From positions 1,638,097 through 1,702,096 of the forward strand of contig NZ_FOYP01000001.1 in the NCBI RefSeq assembly GCF_900115105.1: a stretch of DNA of 64,000 nucleotides, written 5' to 3'. Shown piece by piece: positions 9,446-16,945 of the stretch. How positions within the stretch are numbered: position 1 is the first letter of the stretch; each line of letters opens with the position of its first letter. Under the pieces are notes generated by a model, which saw nothing but the letters and a program-made list of their open reading frames with translations, was not told where the DNA came from and searched no databases. Source of the DNA: Yoonia tamlensis (lineage in GTDB: Bacteria > Pseudomonadota > Alphaproteobacteria > Rhodobacterales > Rhodobacteraceae). Both the position numbers and the translations under genes were made by a program.

Positions 9446-9473
9446 ATTCTAACTGGACCGATCACAGTGCCAA
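9446..9473 (-). promoter_or_regulatory. Promoter of the soxBDAG operon
   Basis: On the minus strand TTGGCA (9468-9473) is followed after 16 bases by TAGAAT (9446-9451). The expected leader is about 35 bases before the soxB ATG. Both hexamers are good matches to sigma-70 consensus. Confidence 0.6.
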
Positions 9474-9505
9474 GAGGATACTGCCAGCGGCGTCTGGCTG
9501 CACAA

Positions 9506-9519
9506 TTGCGACATCGCAA
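9506..9519. promoter_or_regulatory. Operator-like palindrome upstream of soxBDAG
   Basis: TTGCGACATCGCAA is a perfect 6+6 bp inverted repeat with a two-base centre. It lies 33 bp upstream of the sox -35 box, where activators usually bind, and about 80 bp from the ccmI start, so it could serve either gene. No regulator gene is adjacent. Confidence 0.4.
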
Positions 9520-9596
9520 CTGCCACGTGGTCGCAGCCCCCTTTCCAGTGGCGGCAGTGATGGTTATGTCACCCTTGACTGGCTTGGATGGATAGA

Positions 9597-10793
9597 ATGA
9601 TTTTTTGGCTGATATGTGTGGTGCTGACGCTTGGGATCGCGGGGGGTCTGGCGGCCCCGATGCTGCGACCTGCGCAAAGTGACGCGCATAACCCCGATAT
9701 TGCGATCTACAAAGCGCAACTGGCGGAAATCGCGCGTGATCTTGAACGTGGCGTGCTGCCCGAGGCCGAGGCCGCGCGCGCGCGCACCGAAATCGCACGG
9801 CGCCTATTGGCGGCAAGCAACAGCGCAACCACCCCGACACAGTCGGGGCCGACATCACCCGTTTTTACAGGCGCGGTGGTGCTTGGGCTGATCGGGCTGA
9901 GCTTTGGGGTCTACGCCTATTTGGGCGCGCCGGGCTATGCCGATCTGCCGCTGCATACGCGGATCGCAACCGGCGATGAAATGCGTGAAAACCGCCCCAG
10001 CCAAGAGATGCTCGAGACATTGGCCCCGGCCCCTGCGCCGGTTGATGTCCCGCAAGAATTTCTGGACGCGATGGCGCAATTGCGCGCGATCGCACCGCAG
10101 CGTCCGAACGATACAGAGGCCTGGGCGCGGCTTGCCTATTACGAGGCGGATTTGCGCAATTTCGCGGCGGCAGCGCGCGCGCAAGCGCATCTGTTGGAAA
10201 TCTTTGGCGCGGATGCAACGCTGGATGATATGCGCTTGCTAGTCGATTATCGGGTCGCGGCGGCAAACGGCTATGTCTCGCCGCAAGCCGAGGAAACGAT
10301 CCGCGAAATTCTGGCGCGCGACCCACAAGATATTGCCGCACGCTACTATCTGGGCGCGCTATATTACCAGACGGATCGGGCGGACTATGCCTTTCAGCTA
10401 TGGCGCGAATTTGCGGAATCCGGTGACCCGCGCAGTTATTATGTGGCCTCGGCAAGGGCGCAGATCGAAGATGCAGCCTACCGCGCTGGGATTGATTACA
10501 CATTACCCGAAACGCGCGGACCTACTGCCGCCGATATCGCAAATGCCGCCGATTTGACAGATGAGGAACGCGCCGGAATGATCAACGCGATGGTCGCCGG
10601 GCTGGCCGAAAGACTGGCAAGCGAAGGCGGGCCCGCAAGCGATTGGGCGCGGTTGATCACAGCCTACGGCGCGCTTGGGGATACGGCCAACGCGCAGGCG
10701 ATCTGGGTGAACGCACAGGCGGCCTTTGGCGCGGATGAACCCGCGATGCGCATGCTGCGCGAAGCAGCGCAGGCAGCGGGGGTTTTGCAATGA
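9597..10793 (+). CDS. ccmI: Cytochrome c maturation protein CcmI
   Basis: A 398-residue protein that holds apocytochrome c for the CcmFH haem ligase. It has the CcmI layout: a first helix at the N-terminus (IFWLICVVLTLGIAGGLA), a cytoplasmic segment with YKAQLAEIARDLERGVL, and a second helix near residue 90 (GAVVLGLIGLSFGVYAYLGA). A periplasmic TPR-rich domain follows (RPNDTEAWARLA, DPQDIAARYYLGALYYQ). An in-frame ATG nine bases earlier (9588) is possible; I prefer 9597 because GGATGGA precedes it and family members begin MIFW. It overlaps ruvX by ATGA. Confidence 0.93.
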   Translation: MIFWLICVVLTLGIAGGLAAPMLRPAQSDAHNPDIAIYKAQLAEIARDLERGVLPEAEAARARTEIARRLLAASNSATTPTQSGPTSPVFTGAVVLGLIGLSFGVYAYLGAPGYADLPLHTRIATGDEMRENRPSQEMLETLAPAPAPVDVPQEFLDAMAQLRAIAPQRPNDTEAWARLAYYEADLRNFAAAARAQAHLLEIFGADATLDDMRLLVDYRVAAANGYVSPQAEETIREILARDPQDIAARYYLGALYYQTDRADYAFQLWREFAESGDPRSYYVASARAQIEDAAYRAGIDYTLPETRGPTAADIANAADLTDEERAGMINAMVAGLAERLASEGGPASDWARLITAYGALGDTANAQAIWVNAQAAFGADEPAMRMLREAAQAAGVLQ

Positions 10794-11266
10794 TTTTTGA
10801 AACACCACAGGAATTTGCAGCGCAATTGCCGGATTTCGGGGCGATTGCCGGATTGGATCTGGGGACTGTGACTATCGGGGTTGCGGTCTCTGATTTGATG
10901 AAATCGGTGGCGACACCGCTTGAAACGATCCGGCGCAAGAAATTCGGGGTGGATGCGACCAAGCTCTTGGCGATCACCGATGCGCGCCAGATCAAGGGGA
11001 TCGTGCTTGGGCTGCCGATGAATATGGACGGCTCTGAGGGGCCGCGCTGTCAGGCGACGCGCGCCTTTGCGCGCAACCTGTCCGGTCTGACCGACCTTCC
11101 GATCACCTATTGGGACGAACGGCTGTCGACGGTTGCGGCGGAACGCGCGCTGCTTGAGGCCGATACTTCACGCCAGCGCCGGTCCGAAGTGATCGACCAT
11201 GTTGCAGCAGCCTATATTTTGCAAGGGATGCTGGACCGTTTGGGCAATCTGCGGGCCGCGACATGA
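10790..11266 (+). CDS. ruvX: Holliday junction resolvase RuvX (YqgF)
   Basis: A 158-residue RNase H-like nuclease, also implicated in 16S rRNA 5'-end processing in E. coli. The first acidic motif GLDLGTVTIGVAVSD is at 21-35, and the second, YWDERLST, is at 107-114. A conserved C-terminal aspartate precedes VAAAYILQ. The start codon overlaps the ccmI stop and its stop overlaps the next gene, so the three are coupled. Confidence 0.95.
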   Translation: MIFETPQEFAAQLPDFGAIAGLDLGTVTIGVAVSDLMKSVATPLETIRRKKFGVDATKLLAITDARQIKGIVLGLPMNMDGSEGPRCQATRAFARNLSGLTDLPITYWDERLSTVAAERALLEADTSRQRRSEVIDHVAAAYILQGMLDRLGNLRAAT

Positions 11267-11502
11267 GCGATGAAATCTGGGCACGAGACGAGGTCGAAAG
11301 CCCCTGCGTCAAAATCTGCGTGATCCATCCGGCCAGCAGACTGTGCACCGGATGCCTGCGCACGATTGAAGAAATCGGGGAATGGTCACGGATGACGCCG
11401 GACGCGCGGCGCGCAGTGGTGGATGATCTGGCAGCCAGAGCCGGAAAAATCACCAGACGGCGTGGCGGACGGGCCGTGCGGATTGCGCAGAACGGCGATT
11501 AG
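11263..11502 (+). CDS. DUF1289 protein, Fe-S or zinc type
   Basis: A 79-residue member of DUF1289. The signature SPCVKICVIH, then CTGCLRTIEEIGEW and MTPDARR, supplies four cysteines suited to a metal or Fe-S centre. Its function is not established. It starts within the ruvX stop (ATGA) and is the last gene of the ccmI-ruvX run. Confidence 0.92.
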   Translation: MSDEIWARDEVESPCVKICVIHPASRLCTGCLRTIEEIGEWSRMTPDARRAVVDDLAARAGKITRRRGGRAVRIAQNGD

Positions 11503-11507
11503 GGGGA

Positions 11508-11555
11508 CAGACTTTCATCGAAAGTCTGTAGCCAATTTCTGTACCAGAAATTGGC
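11508..11555. repeat. Two perfect adjacent hairpins between convergent genes
   Basis: Stem 1 is CAGACTTTC (11508-11516) paired with GAAAGTCTG (11520-11528). Stem 2 is GCCAATTTCTG (11531-11541) paired with CAGAAATTGGC (11545-11555). Both loops are three bases. The pair fills the space between the DUF1289 stop and the end of the convergent ABC ATPase gene. No T-run follows, so they may be a dispersed repeat unit or a bidirectional transcript end. Confidence 0.7.
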
Positions 11556-11556
11556 G

Positions 11557-12630
11557 CTAGCGGCGCGGGAATACAAAACAGCGATCGCGGCGGATCATGA
11601 TCCACAGAGGCGTGCCGGGTTTGGGCAGAAACACCGAGGGCACGCTCGCTTGCAAAAACGACCCGTCGTAATCCATCCGGAATGTAATCAGGCTCGATGC
11701 GCCGATAAACCGCGCCCGCTCGACCACGCCGCGCGCAGGTGTGCCATCTACCGCCGTGGGATTTGGCCCGCGCCCTGCCCGATCAAAGTCGATCTTCAGA
11801 TGCTGCGGCCGGATCACAATATCAACCTCTGTTCCGTTTGGCACGCCTGGCGCCAAAAACTGGCCAAAGGGCGTATCTGTCAGCGCACCTTCAACTTTGC
11901 CCTTTATCACGTTGATATCACTGAAAAATGCGGCCGCTTTCAGATCGACGGGTGTGTTGTAAATATTATATGGCGCGCCTTGCTGCACAATCTTGCCGTC
12001 ACGCATCAGCGCAATTTCGTCTGCCATGCGCATAGCTTCGCCAGGTTCATGGGTAACCAGCAACACGGCTGTGCCTTCGCCTTTGAGCACCTCTAGGGTT
12101 TCATCGCGGATATCGTCACGCAGCCGGTCATCAAGCCCTGAAAACGGCTCGTCCATCAGCATCATCCGCGGGCGCGGCGCCAAGGCACGTGCCAATGCAA
12201 CGCGCTGTTGTTCACCGCCCGACAGCTGGTGCGGGTAGTCGTCAATATAGCGGGACATGCCGACCTTTTGCAGCAATTCCTTGACCCGTTCGCGCGCGCC
12301 CTTGTCGCCACGCAGGCCAAAGGCCACGTTTTCGCCGACACTCAAATGCGGAAAAAGCGCAAAATCCTGAAACATCAACCCGATAGAGCGCGCCTCGGGC
12401 GGGACCCGAAAGACCGTATCGCAGACCAAAGCGCCATCGACATGAATGGTGCCGCTATCTTGCATCTCTACGCCCGCAATAATGCGCAGGGTCGAAGATT
12501 TACCGCATCCGGACGGCCCCAAAAGGCATGTCACCTTGCCCGGCATGACGCTCAGGCTCAGATCGTCGACAACCCGTCGCCCGCCAAAGGATTTGACAAT
12601 ATTCTTGATCTCGAGACGGGGCGTCGACAT
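11557..12630 (-). CDS. ABC transporter ATPase, ferric iron/polyamine type
   Basis: A 357-residue ATPase with Walker A GPSGCGKS (38-45), signature LSGGEQ (136-141), Walker B MMLMDEP (156-162) and the H-loop VTHEP. A C-terminal TOBE-like segment (RPQHLKIDF) follows. The wording DEPFSGLDDRLRDDIRDE resembles FbpC-type importers. No permease or binding protein gene adjoins it, so it is an orphan ATPase whose partners lie elsewhere or are shared. The start at MSTPRLEIK was chosen over upstream codons without family-like sequence. Confidence 0.88.
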   Translation of the reverse strand: MSTPRLEIKNIVKSFGGRRVVDDLSLSVMPGKVTCLLGPSGCGKSSTLRIIAGVEMQDSGTIHVDGALVCDTVFRVPPEARSIGLMFQDFALFPHLSVGENVAFGLRGDKGARERVKELLQKVGMSRYIDDYPHQLSGGEQQRVALARALAPRPRMMLMDEPFSGLDDRLRDDIRDETLEVLKGEGTAVLLVTHEPGEAMRMADEIALMRDGKIVQQGAPYNIYNTPVDLKAAAFFSDINVIKGKVEGALTDTPFGQFLAPGVPNGTEVDIVIRPQHLKIDFDRAGRGPNPTAVDGTPARGVVERARFIGASSLITFRMDYDGSFLQASVPSVFLPKPGTPLWIMIRRDRCFVFPRR

Positions 12631-12699
12631 GCGGGGATTGGTCCCTGACTGAAACATTAAGGTAAACCGCACCTAACAAGCGGCGCCGTTCAGGGCAAG

Positions 12700-13821
12700 C
12701 TACCGCAACGTGAAATCACAGCTTTGTACGATCCGCCCGTTGATTTGCACATGGATACGGTGCGCACCGGGGTATAGCCGGAAGGTTGTCGCATTGCCTT
12801 TGAACCTGTGCATTTTGCGGATTGTAACCGGCACGCCCGGGACCGCGGCAATCTGTTTGCACTTGAACACTTTGGGTGCGGTCTTGCCGTTTGATTTCAT
12901 GAAATCAATGGCATAATCGATAATCAACGGTGCCGGTCGGGGCACGTGCACGGTGAACGCGATCTCGGCTGTTGCGTCGATTTCCAACGGCTCTGGCGTG
13001 ATCGAAAACCCCGTTACGCTGACATCGACATCAGGCCGGAAACCCAGATGGCGCAGCGCCGCGGGGTGGCCGCTCTTGATCAGGCTGCGCAGCGCATGCT
13101 TGCGCATATAGTCAAGTTCGGGCGCGGTTTGCGCTTCTAGTTCCTGCCAGTCTGACAGCCGCGCAATTACCGCATCGGCGTCTGTCTTTGCGATATCATT
13201 CAAATGGTTCGCAACCGATCGCGTCACATAGCGCGTCCGATCCGCGTGCAGCGTGTCAAGCAGCGGCAATGTCTGCGCCGGCAAAAGCCCGACCCCCTGC
13301 CCCCAAGGCAGTTTTGGCCGCGTCCCTTCGGATACCAGCCTGCGCAAATGGTAATTCTCATGGCTGGCCCAATCTTGCATCCGTGCCAGCGTTGCGCCCT
13401 GATGAGCATTCAAAAACGCGCGGATCGAAAACTCCATCGAAAACCGCTGGGTAATTAACGCAAGCAAATCAAGGCTTTGATCCAGATGGCAATCCGCAAT
13501 TCCCTTGGTTTCGACAAAAACGCCAAGCGGGGCGTAGATGAAATGCCCGAAATCATTATCCGTCTTTTCCGGATCTAGCGGTGGCGGCAGCGCGGCGGCA
13601 ATCGCTTTGGCGGCGGTAGGGAAATCGGCGGGCAGAAAATCCGCAAGAACCTGCGCAATCAGATTGATCCGCGCCTTGAGTTCCAAAGGCGCCATCCGCG
13701 CCAGAACGGCATCGACAAAGGGGGCGGCATCAAAGACGCCCGCCTTTTCGAAATCATTGCCTAACTGCGCAACGGTTTGCGCGTTAAACAGCTGATCTTT
13801 CAAGCTAAATCCAGCGGCCAC
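12700..13821 (-). CDS. alkC: AlkC-type alkylpurine DNA glycosylase
   Basis: A 373-residue HEAT-like repeat protein of the AlkC/AlkD superfamily. These enzymes excise N3- and N7-alkylated purines without base flipping. The RSVANHLNDIAK motif (201-212) is a hallmark of AlkC. The C-terminal roughly 95 residues (ITPEPLEIDATAEIAF to VQINGRIV) look like the immunoglobulin-like domain of AlkC rather than AlkD. The GTG start overlaps the SDR stop by one base (TAGTG), so the two are coupled although their functions look unrelated. Confidence 0.8.
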   Translation of the reverse strand: MAAGFSLKDQLFNAQTVAQLGNDFEKAGVFDAAPFVDAVLARMAPLELKARINLIAQVLADFLPADFPTAAKAIAAALPPPLDPEKTDNDFGHFIYAPLGVFVETKGIADCHLDQSLDLLALITQRFSMEFSIRAFLNAHQGATLARMQDWASHENYHLRRLVSEGTRPKLPWGQGVGLLPAQTLPLLDTLHADRTRYVTRSVANHLNDIAKTDADAVIARLSDWQELEAQTAPELDYMRKHALRSLIKSGHPAALRHLGFRPDVDVSVTGFSITPEPLEIDATAEIAFTVHVPRPAPLIIDYAIDFMKSNGKTAPKVFKCKQIAAVPGVPVTIRKMHRFKGNATTFRLYPGAHRIHVQINGRIVQSCDFTLR

Positions 13822-14600
13822 TAGATTGTCGCGTTGATGGCACCGCCGTCAAGCACAAGGTTCTGCCCGACAATAAAGCCCGCGTGCTGCGAACACAGAA
13901 ACGCGCAGGCCGCGCCAAATTCGGCTGCCGTGCCATATCGGCGTGCTGGAATTGTGGCCTGCCGTTGGGCGGTGGCGGCAGCAATGTCGATGCCTTGGGC
14001 CTTTGAAACGCCGGCATCAAGGCTTGCCGCACGGTCAGTGGCATGGATACCTGGCAGCAGATTGTTGATATTGACGCCATATTGCGCCACCTGCCGCGAT
14101 GTGCCCGCAACATAGCCGGTCAGCCCCGCGCGCGCCGAATTCGACAGCCCCAGTTGCGGGATCGGCGCTTTTACCGAACCCGAAGTGATATTAACAACCC
14201 GCCCCCAGCGACGTTCGATCATGCCCGGCATCAAGGCCTTCATCAGGGCAATCGGGGCCAGCATATTGGCATCGAGCGCGGCGATAAAATCGTCGCGATC
14301 CCAATCCGACCACAACCCCGGAGGCGGGCCGCCCGCATTATTGACCAAAATATCAACATCCCCCGCCGCCGCGAGCAGGGCCGCGCGACCCGCGTCGGTC
14401 GCCACATCGGCGGCAACGGTGGTGACGTTTACGCCGTATTTGCTGCGAATATCTGCGGCGGTCGCCTCAAGTGCTTCGGCGCCGCGCGCATTCAAAACCA
14501 GATCTACGCCAGCCTCGGCAAGGCTTTGCGCGCAGCCGCGCCCCAAGCCTTTTGATGATGCACATACCAGCGCGCGTTTGCCCTTAATTCCCAGATCCAT
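13821..14600 (-). CDS. Atypical short-chain dehydrogenase/reductase
   Basis: A 259-residue SDR-fold protein. The cofactor motif ASSKGLGRG (14-22) and NNAGG (87-91) are present, and ITSGS (138-142) holds the catalytic serine. Where YxxxK is expected there is SNSAR (153-157), so the usual tyrosine and lysine are both replaced. A subgroup of SDRs annotated near 3-oxoacyl-ACP reductase shares this change, and the true activity is unknown. The ATG has GGAG six bases upstream. It heads a two-gene unit with alkC. Confidence 0.85.
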   Translation of the reverse strand: MDLGIKGKRALVCASSKGLGRGCAQSLAEAGVDLVLNARGAEALEATAADIRSKYGVNVTTVAADVATDAGRAALLAAAGDVDILVNNAGGPPPGLWSDWDRDDFIAALDANMLAPIALMKALMPGMIERRWGRVVNITSGSVKAPIPQLGLSNSARAGLTGYVAGTSRQVAQYGVNINNLLPGIHATDRAASLDAGVSKAQGIDIAAATAQRQATIPARRYGTAAEFGAACAFLCSQHAGFIVGQNLVLDGGAINATI

Positions 14601-14691
14601 TGTTTTCTCCAAACTTGATTTGGGTCACTCCTACCATTGCCGCCGCATGGGGTCTATTCCCTTTGGAAAATGTCACGTATAGCTTGGCCAT

Positions 14692-15654
14692 ATGACTGAA
14701 AACCTGCTGAATATTGACGTGTTTTGCGCCGGAGATTTTACGGTTGCCGACGGGGTGCGCATTGGCGAGCCGCTGTCGTTTGCCGACGATCTGGTCATGG
14801 ATGACCAGTACCGGATGCGCGGTGGTGCCCGTACCATCGGGTTGGCGCTGCAAGATGACGGGCAATCCTTGCGGCGGGCGGACGGGGCGCACAATCTTGT
14901 GCATATTGATTGCTGCCTGACATTGATCGCGCCCGACGGCGGCACCCACGAAGCCGTGATCCTTGTCGAGGTCGCAGCCGACATAATAGCCGCGATCTAT
15001 GTCTTGCCGCTGGGTGATTTCATCGCCGCGACTGAATACCGGCTGATCGGCGTCGAACGCCACAGCGCAACCAAACGGTTTGCGCAATCGGCGGGTGGTT
15101 CATTTGCGCGCGGCACGCTGATCACTATGGGCAACGGGATGATGCGCCCGATCGAGGATCTTGTCGTCGGCGACGAGGTATTGACCCGCGACAGCGGCAA
15201 ACAACCCATCCGGATGATTGATCAATGTACCTTGCGGGCCTCCGGTCGTTTCGCCCCGATTGTGATCACCAAAGGCGCGCTGCACAATGAAAACGATCTG
15301 GTGTTACGCCCTGACCACCGGCTGATGGTCTATCAGCGTGCTGATTTTCTGGGGGCGGGGCGCGCCGAAGTGCTGATCAAGGCGCGCCAGCTTGTTGACG
15401 GCAAAACCGTGGTGCGCCGCAAGGGTGGCTATGTCGATTATTACCAGCTGATCTTTGACGAACATTACATCATTTTTGCCGAAGGGATCGCCGCGGAATC
15501 ACATCTGGTCAATGCCCGCAGCCGGAATGCGCTGACCGCGCAGGCGGCCGTGAAATCACATCGCCCGCGTGATCCGCATGACTACGAGTTTCAGAGCAAT
15601 CTGACGCCGGTTGCGGATATCGCAAAGCTGTTGCGGCGTGCGTCGCGCGGCTAG
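14692..15654 (+). CDS. Hint-domain protein
   Basis: A 320-residue protein. The second half is a Hint (Hedgehog/intein) domain starting near SFARGTLI (137-144), with MRPIEDLVVGDEVLTRDSG, RPDHRLMVYQ and a C-terminal YQLIFDEHYIIFAEG. Rhodobacteraceae carry many Hint proteins, often attached to secreted or calcium-binding proteins. The residue at the usual cleavage-site cysteine is serine here (S137). The first 130 residues match no domain I recognise and show no signal peptide. Its stop overlaps the convergent lipoprotein gene by four bases. Confidence 0.82.
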   Translation: MTENLLNIDVFCAGDFTVADGVRIGEPLSFADDLVMDDQYRMRGGARTIGLALQDDGQSLRRADGAHNLVHIDCCLTLIAPDGGTHEAVILVEVAADIIAAIYVLPLGDFIAATEYRLIGVERHSATKRFAQSAGGSFARGTLITMGNGMMRPIEDLVVGDEVLTRDSGKQPIRMIDQCTLRASGRFAPIVITKGALHNENDLVLRPDHRLMVYQRADFLGAGRAEVLIKARQLVDGKTVVRRKGGYVDYYQLIFDEHYIIFAEGIAAESHLVNARSRNALTAQAAVKSHRPRDPHDYEFQSNLTPVADIAKLLRRASRG

Positions 15655-16217
15655 GGTGTTAACGTGCCCGCAAAGCTGCCGTCAAAAATATCAACTATGA
15701 TACCTTGGGTAATATCCCCGAATACCAGACCTGCGATGCCGTCCCATTGCGGACCGTAAAGATCACCCGCAAGCGTTCCGTCAATCACATAGATTGTGCC
15801 GTTTGCATCCAGATTGCCGTCAAGACCGGCGAAAAACTGGTAATCGACGGCGGGTTGCGCATGCGGGTTCAGCACACCACTGTCGATCTGCAACACGCCC
15901 ACAAGCACCTGCTGGCCGTTTGCGAGCTGTGACACGCTGCCCAACACAGGATTTGCACCTGCATCAAACCCGATGCTGATCTCTAAAAGGCCCTGATATT
16001 GCTGCGCGGGTCCGTCAATTGGCAGGTCAAGCCGCACACGCCCCGCATATTCATAGCGGCCTGTAACAGGCAGGCTGGCGACAGGCGTCACACCCGTGCC
16101 GGTGATCTGGTTGAAGTAATCGTCAAAATCCGCAGGCGCGCCCCCGTTGCCGCCCCCGTCATCACCGCCACCACCGCAAGCGCAAAGCAGGCTGAAAATT
16201 AACACTTGATGCTTCAT
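15651..16217 (-). CDS. Surface-type lipoprotein, TbpB-like beta-barrel
   Basis: A 188-residue protein with a lipoprotein signal (LIFSLLCAC, then a Gly/Asp-rich tether). The rest is beta-rich, ending with GTLAGDLYGPQWDGIAGLVFGD. This resembles the G-x-FYGP-x-A-x-E-x-GG-x-F signature of transferrin-binding-protein-like beta-barrel lipoproteins. It is a distant paralogue of the next gene upstream, with the same CGGGGDD anchor and the same ending. Ligand and export route are unknown. The ATG at 16217 is preceded by an in-frame GTG. Confidence 0.75.
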   Translation of the reverse strand: MKHQVLIFSLLCACGGGGDDGGGNGGAPADFDDYFNQITGTGVTPVASLPVTGRYEYAGRVRLDLPIDGPAQQYQGLLEISIGFDAGANPVLGSVSQLANGQQVLVGVLQIDSGVLNPHAQPAVDYQFFAGLDGNLDANGTIYVIDGTLAGDLYGPQWDGIAGLVFGDITQGIIVDIFDGSFAGTLTP

Positions 16218-16252
16218 CACATGAAGATGCGCGCAACATCGTTAACGGATGG

Positions 16253-16858
16253 TTAAGGCGACAGGACCGTTTCACCGACCACCACAAAAGTCGCATCGAC
16301 AAGCGTGCCGTTATAATACACTGCGGCGTCAAGCTCTGACGCGGCCAACGCCGCAAGCGGGTCGCCCAAGAACATTCCCGTGAGCGTACCATCAAACACC
16401 AGTGTATTTGCCCCTTCGGTTAGCGCGCCGGCATAATCAAACGATAAATCGGGGCTTACCGCGCCCGCATCAATTGTGATCGTGCCGGTATAATCGACAA
16501 GCGCGCCACTGTCGTTGGTGCCAAAAAACGCATCCATCGTGCCTGTTACACTGCCCTGTGCAAAGCTGATCGTCACAACCGAATCACCATAAAGCACAAG
16601 CGGCGCCGCCGTGTTTTCGACGCGGATCGTCGCAAACCCGTCGAAATCCGCGCTGCCCACAACAGGCACACCGACCGCCGGGGTCGGATCCATGCCGGCC
16701 ACGCCCGTTTCAGCATCACCCAGCACGCGCAAACGTTGCATATCATAGGCGTCAATGCGGGCCACGCGCGGATCAATCCCGGAACCGGGATCATCGCCGC
16801 CCCCGCCACAGCCCGCAAGGCAGGCCAGCGCAAGAAATTTTATCAAACCTGTATTCAT
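16253..16858 (-). CDS. Surface-type lipoprotein, TbpB-like beta-barrel (paralogue)
   Basis: A 201-residue lipoprotein with lipobox LACLAGC and tether GGGGDDPG. It is beta-rich, with VFDGTLTGMFLGDPLAALAASELD near the end. This is the same C-terminal pattern as the neighbouring lipoprotein, pointing to a tandem duplication that has since diverged. The start is at MNTGLIKFLALA, because upstream in-frame codons would spoil the signal peptide. The two genes are 35 bases apart and probably co-transcribed. Confidence 0.75.
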   Translation of the reverse strand: MNTGLIKFLALACLAGCGGGGDDPGSGIDPRVARIDAYDMQRLRVLGDAETGVAGMDPTPAVGVPVVGSADFDGFATIRVENTAAPLVLYGDSVVTISFAQGSVTGTMDAFFGTNDSGALVDYTGTITIDAGAVSPDLSFDYAGALTEGANTLVFDGTLTGMFLGDPLAALAASELDAAVYYNGTLVDATFVVVGETVLSP

Positions 16859-16945
16859 GCATGCAACGATACCAGCGAAATCCAAACCACTGGTTAAGCG
16901 CAGTGTGGATTGCCCTTTGCGCAGCAACCGCATAAAGCATCAGCC

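Noticed and set aside
9406..9858. In-frame upstream extension of soxB by 151 codons
   Set aside because: The translated stretch is Arg/Ala/Pro-rich with no SoxB similarity, runs antisense to the start of ccmI, and contains the likely sox promoter. The ATG at 9405 matches the family N-terminus.
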